Below, one piece after another: positions 4,564-5,786 of a DNA stretch of 5,786 nucleotides. The notes below the pieces were generated by a model. That model saw only the letters and a list, made by a program, of their open reading frames with translations, did not search any database and was not told the origin of the DNA. The stretch's first letter is position 1. Every line of letters starts with the position of its first letter. This stretch comes from Candidatus Methanoplasma sp. GTDB lineage: Archaea > Thermoplasmatota > Thermoplasmata > Methanomassiliicoccales > Methanomethylophilaceae. Where the stretch lies: the NCBI GenBank assembly GCA_031256615.1, contig JAIRQG010000038.1, positions 1 to 5,786 of the forward strand. Direction: 5' to 3'. A program made the translations under genes and the position numbers.

Positions 4564-5786
4564 ATGAGGATCTTAACAGTAGGCGGGGGAGGAAGAGAGC
4601 ACGCAGCAGTAGAGGCACTTTACCGCTCCGGCGCCGAAATCTATTCGGTAATGAGGAATGCGAACCCTGGTATAATCAGGAGGGCAAAACAGTACAAACT
4701 CGTCAACGAAAGACAAATCGACGATATCTGCGAGTTTGCAATAGAGCACGATGTTGGTTATGCGTTCATAGGGCCGGAGGCTCCTTTGGAGATCGGCCTG
4801 GTAGACGCGCTTGAAAACATCGGCGTGAAATGTGCGGCACCCACGAAAAGTGCCGCCAGGATCGAGACATCCAAAGCTTTCATGAGAGAGCTGGTGTCAA
4901 AATATGAAATTGAAGGAAACATCAAATATGCTGTTTTCAACAACGCGGAAGACGCGGAAAAATATCTCAGGGAACTCGACTTCGAGATCGTTGTCAAACC
5001 TATTGGATTGACCGGAGGAAAGGGCGTAAAGGTGCAGGGAGAACACCTCAACGACCACGAGGAGACAATGGCCTACGTCAGAGAGATCCTCGAAACAGAA
5101 GGCATGGGCGGAGTTATCATCGAGGAGAAACTCGTCGGAGAGGAATTCACACAGATGATCTTTGTTGACGGTAAGCACATCGCACCTATGCCGATGGTAC
5201 AGGATCACAAAAGAGCATACGAAGGCGATATCGGCCCCAATACCGGCGGGATGGGTTCTTATTCTGATGCAAACCACCTTCTGCCTTTCATTTCCGAAGA
5301 GACAAGGGGCAAATCGCTGGAGATACTGAGGAGCATTGTGGAGGCAATGAACGCGGAGGGCTGCCCATACCGCGGCCCTATGTACGGACAATTCATGCTT
5401 ACAAAAACAGGCCCTAAGATCATAGAGATCAACGCCAGATTCGGAGACCCAGAAGCAATGAATGTGCTTCCTATCCTTGAGAACGACTTCCTCGCCCTGA
5501 TAAAAGATATGGCAACAGGAAAGCTCAAAGAAGATGTCAAATTCAAGAATCTCGCCACCGTGTGCAAATACATTGTCCCTATGGGTTACGGGACCGTTTC
5601 CAATGCCGGACATGAGATCTGCATCGACGAGGACAGTATCCACGCAATCGAAGCCGAGATATTCTACGCAAATGTGGACCTGATAGACGGCAAGCTTTTC
5701 ACGGGAACATCCAGATCGATAGGTGTGGTTGGAATAGGCGAGACAATAGATGAAGCCGAACAAAAATGTGAGGATGCTCTGAGATT
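4564..5786 (+). CDS. purD: Phosphoribosylamine-glycine ligase (GAR synthetase), 3' end outside the window
   Basis: PurD joins glycine to phosphoribosylamine using ATP to form GAR, the second step of de novo purine synthesis. The window holds 407 codons and no stop; family proteins are usually about 420-450 aa, so only a short C-terminal piece is missing. The N-terminal domain shows VGGGGREHA (6-14), NANPG (32-36) and IGPEAPLEIGLVDAL (69-83). The ATP-grasp region shows VVKPIGLTGGKGV (143-155), EEKLVGEEFT (187-196), QDHKRAYEGDIGPNTGGMG (213-231) and the Mg/ATP-binding EINARFGDPEAMN (288-300). The C-terminal domain is of archaeal type, with CKYIVPMGYG (334-343) where bacterial forms usually have an ASGGYP-like segment. 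ATG 4564 follows a Shine-Dalgarno site and lies 9 bp after hypB. No frameshift is seen. Confidence 0.96.
   Translation, partial: MRILTVGGGGREHAAVEALYRSGAEIYSVMRNANPGIIRRAKQYKLVNERQIDDICEFAIEHDVGYAFIGPEAPLEIGLVDALENIGVKCAAPTKSAARIETSKAFMRELVSKYEIEGNIKYAVFNNAEDAEKYLRELDFEIVVKPIGLTGGKGVKVQGEHLNDHEETMAYVREILETEGMGGVIIEEKLVGEEFTQMIFVDGKHIAPMPMVQDHKRAYEGDIGPNTGGMGSYSDANHLLPFISEETRGKSLEILRSIVEAMNAEGCPYRGPMYGQFMLTKTGPKIIEINARFGDPEAMNVLPILENDFLALIKDMATGKLKEDVKFKNLATVCKYIVPMGYGTVSNAGHEICIDEDSIHAIEAEIFYANVDLIDGKLFTGTSRSIGVVGIGETIDEAEQKCEDALR

Noticed and set aside
4897..5763. A 288-codon open frame on the minus strand, opposite purD
   Set aside because: It is exactly codon-aligned with purD, so it stays open because purD rarely uses TTA, CTA or TCA codons over this stretch; it ends where purD uses TCA at 4897. 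Its translation looks like no family I recognise, and purD motifs are fully conserved on the other strand.

Overview
The window is archaeal. It carries gatD and gatE, the two subunits of the archaea-only GatDE amidotransferase that makes Gln-tRNA(Gln). It also has an archaeal HemK-type glutamine methyltransferase, an archaeal-type HypB lacking the bacterial metal-rich N-terminus, and the start of purD. A HypB implies NiFe hydrogenases, so a methanogen or other H2-metabolising euryarchaeon is likely. The roughly 50% GC content and the apparently leaderless first genes would suit Methanomassiliicoccales or another Thermoplasmata-related lineage. That placement is inference, because the window has no rRNA or lineage marker.

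Layout, left to right. Bases 1-121 hold a possible last few codons of an unknown upstream gene, a 10-bp palindrome and a TATA-like promoter. A GTG-started HemK/PrmC-type methyltransferase follows (122-688, +). Its 3' end overlaps by 11 bp, tail to tail, the end of the minus-strand gatD-gatE operon (gatD 3831-2533, gatE 2540-678, with an 8-bp gatD/gatE overlap). A 72-bp divergent intergenic region (3832-3903) holds back-to-back TATA elements for gatD and hypB. On the plus strand, hypB (3904-4554) and purD (4564 to the window end, incomplete) are 9 bp apart and probably co-transcribed.

How the genes work together. Three of the five genes concern glutamine in translation. GatDE converts Glu-tRNA(Gln) to Gln-tRNA(Gln), and the methyltransferase probably methylates the GGQ glutamine of release factor aRF1. 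HypB delivers nickel to hydrogenases in a GTP-dependent way, and PurD performs the second step of purine synthesis. The gene set is core housekeeping. I found no mobile element, CRISPR array, RNA gene or defence system.

The most interesting signals are regulatory. The first genes of the transcripts lack Shine-Dalgarno sites and have TATA boxes at leaderless or near-leaderless spacing, whereas the downstream genes have clear Shine-Dalgarno sites. Two promoters also share a pyrimidine-rich element touching the start codon. The gatD and hypB promoters are close enough to exclude each other.
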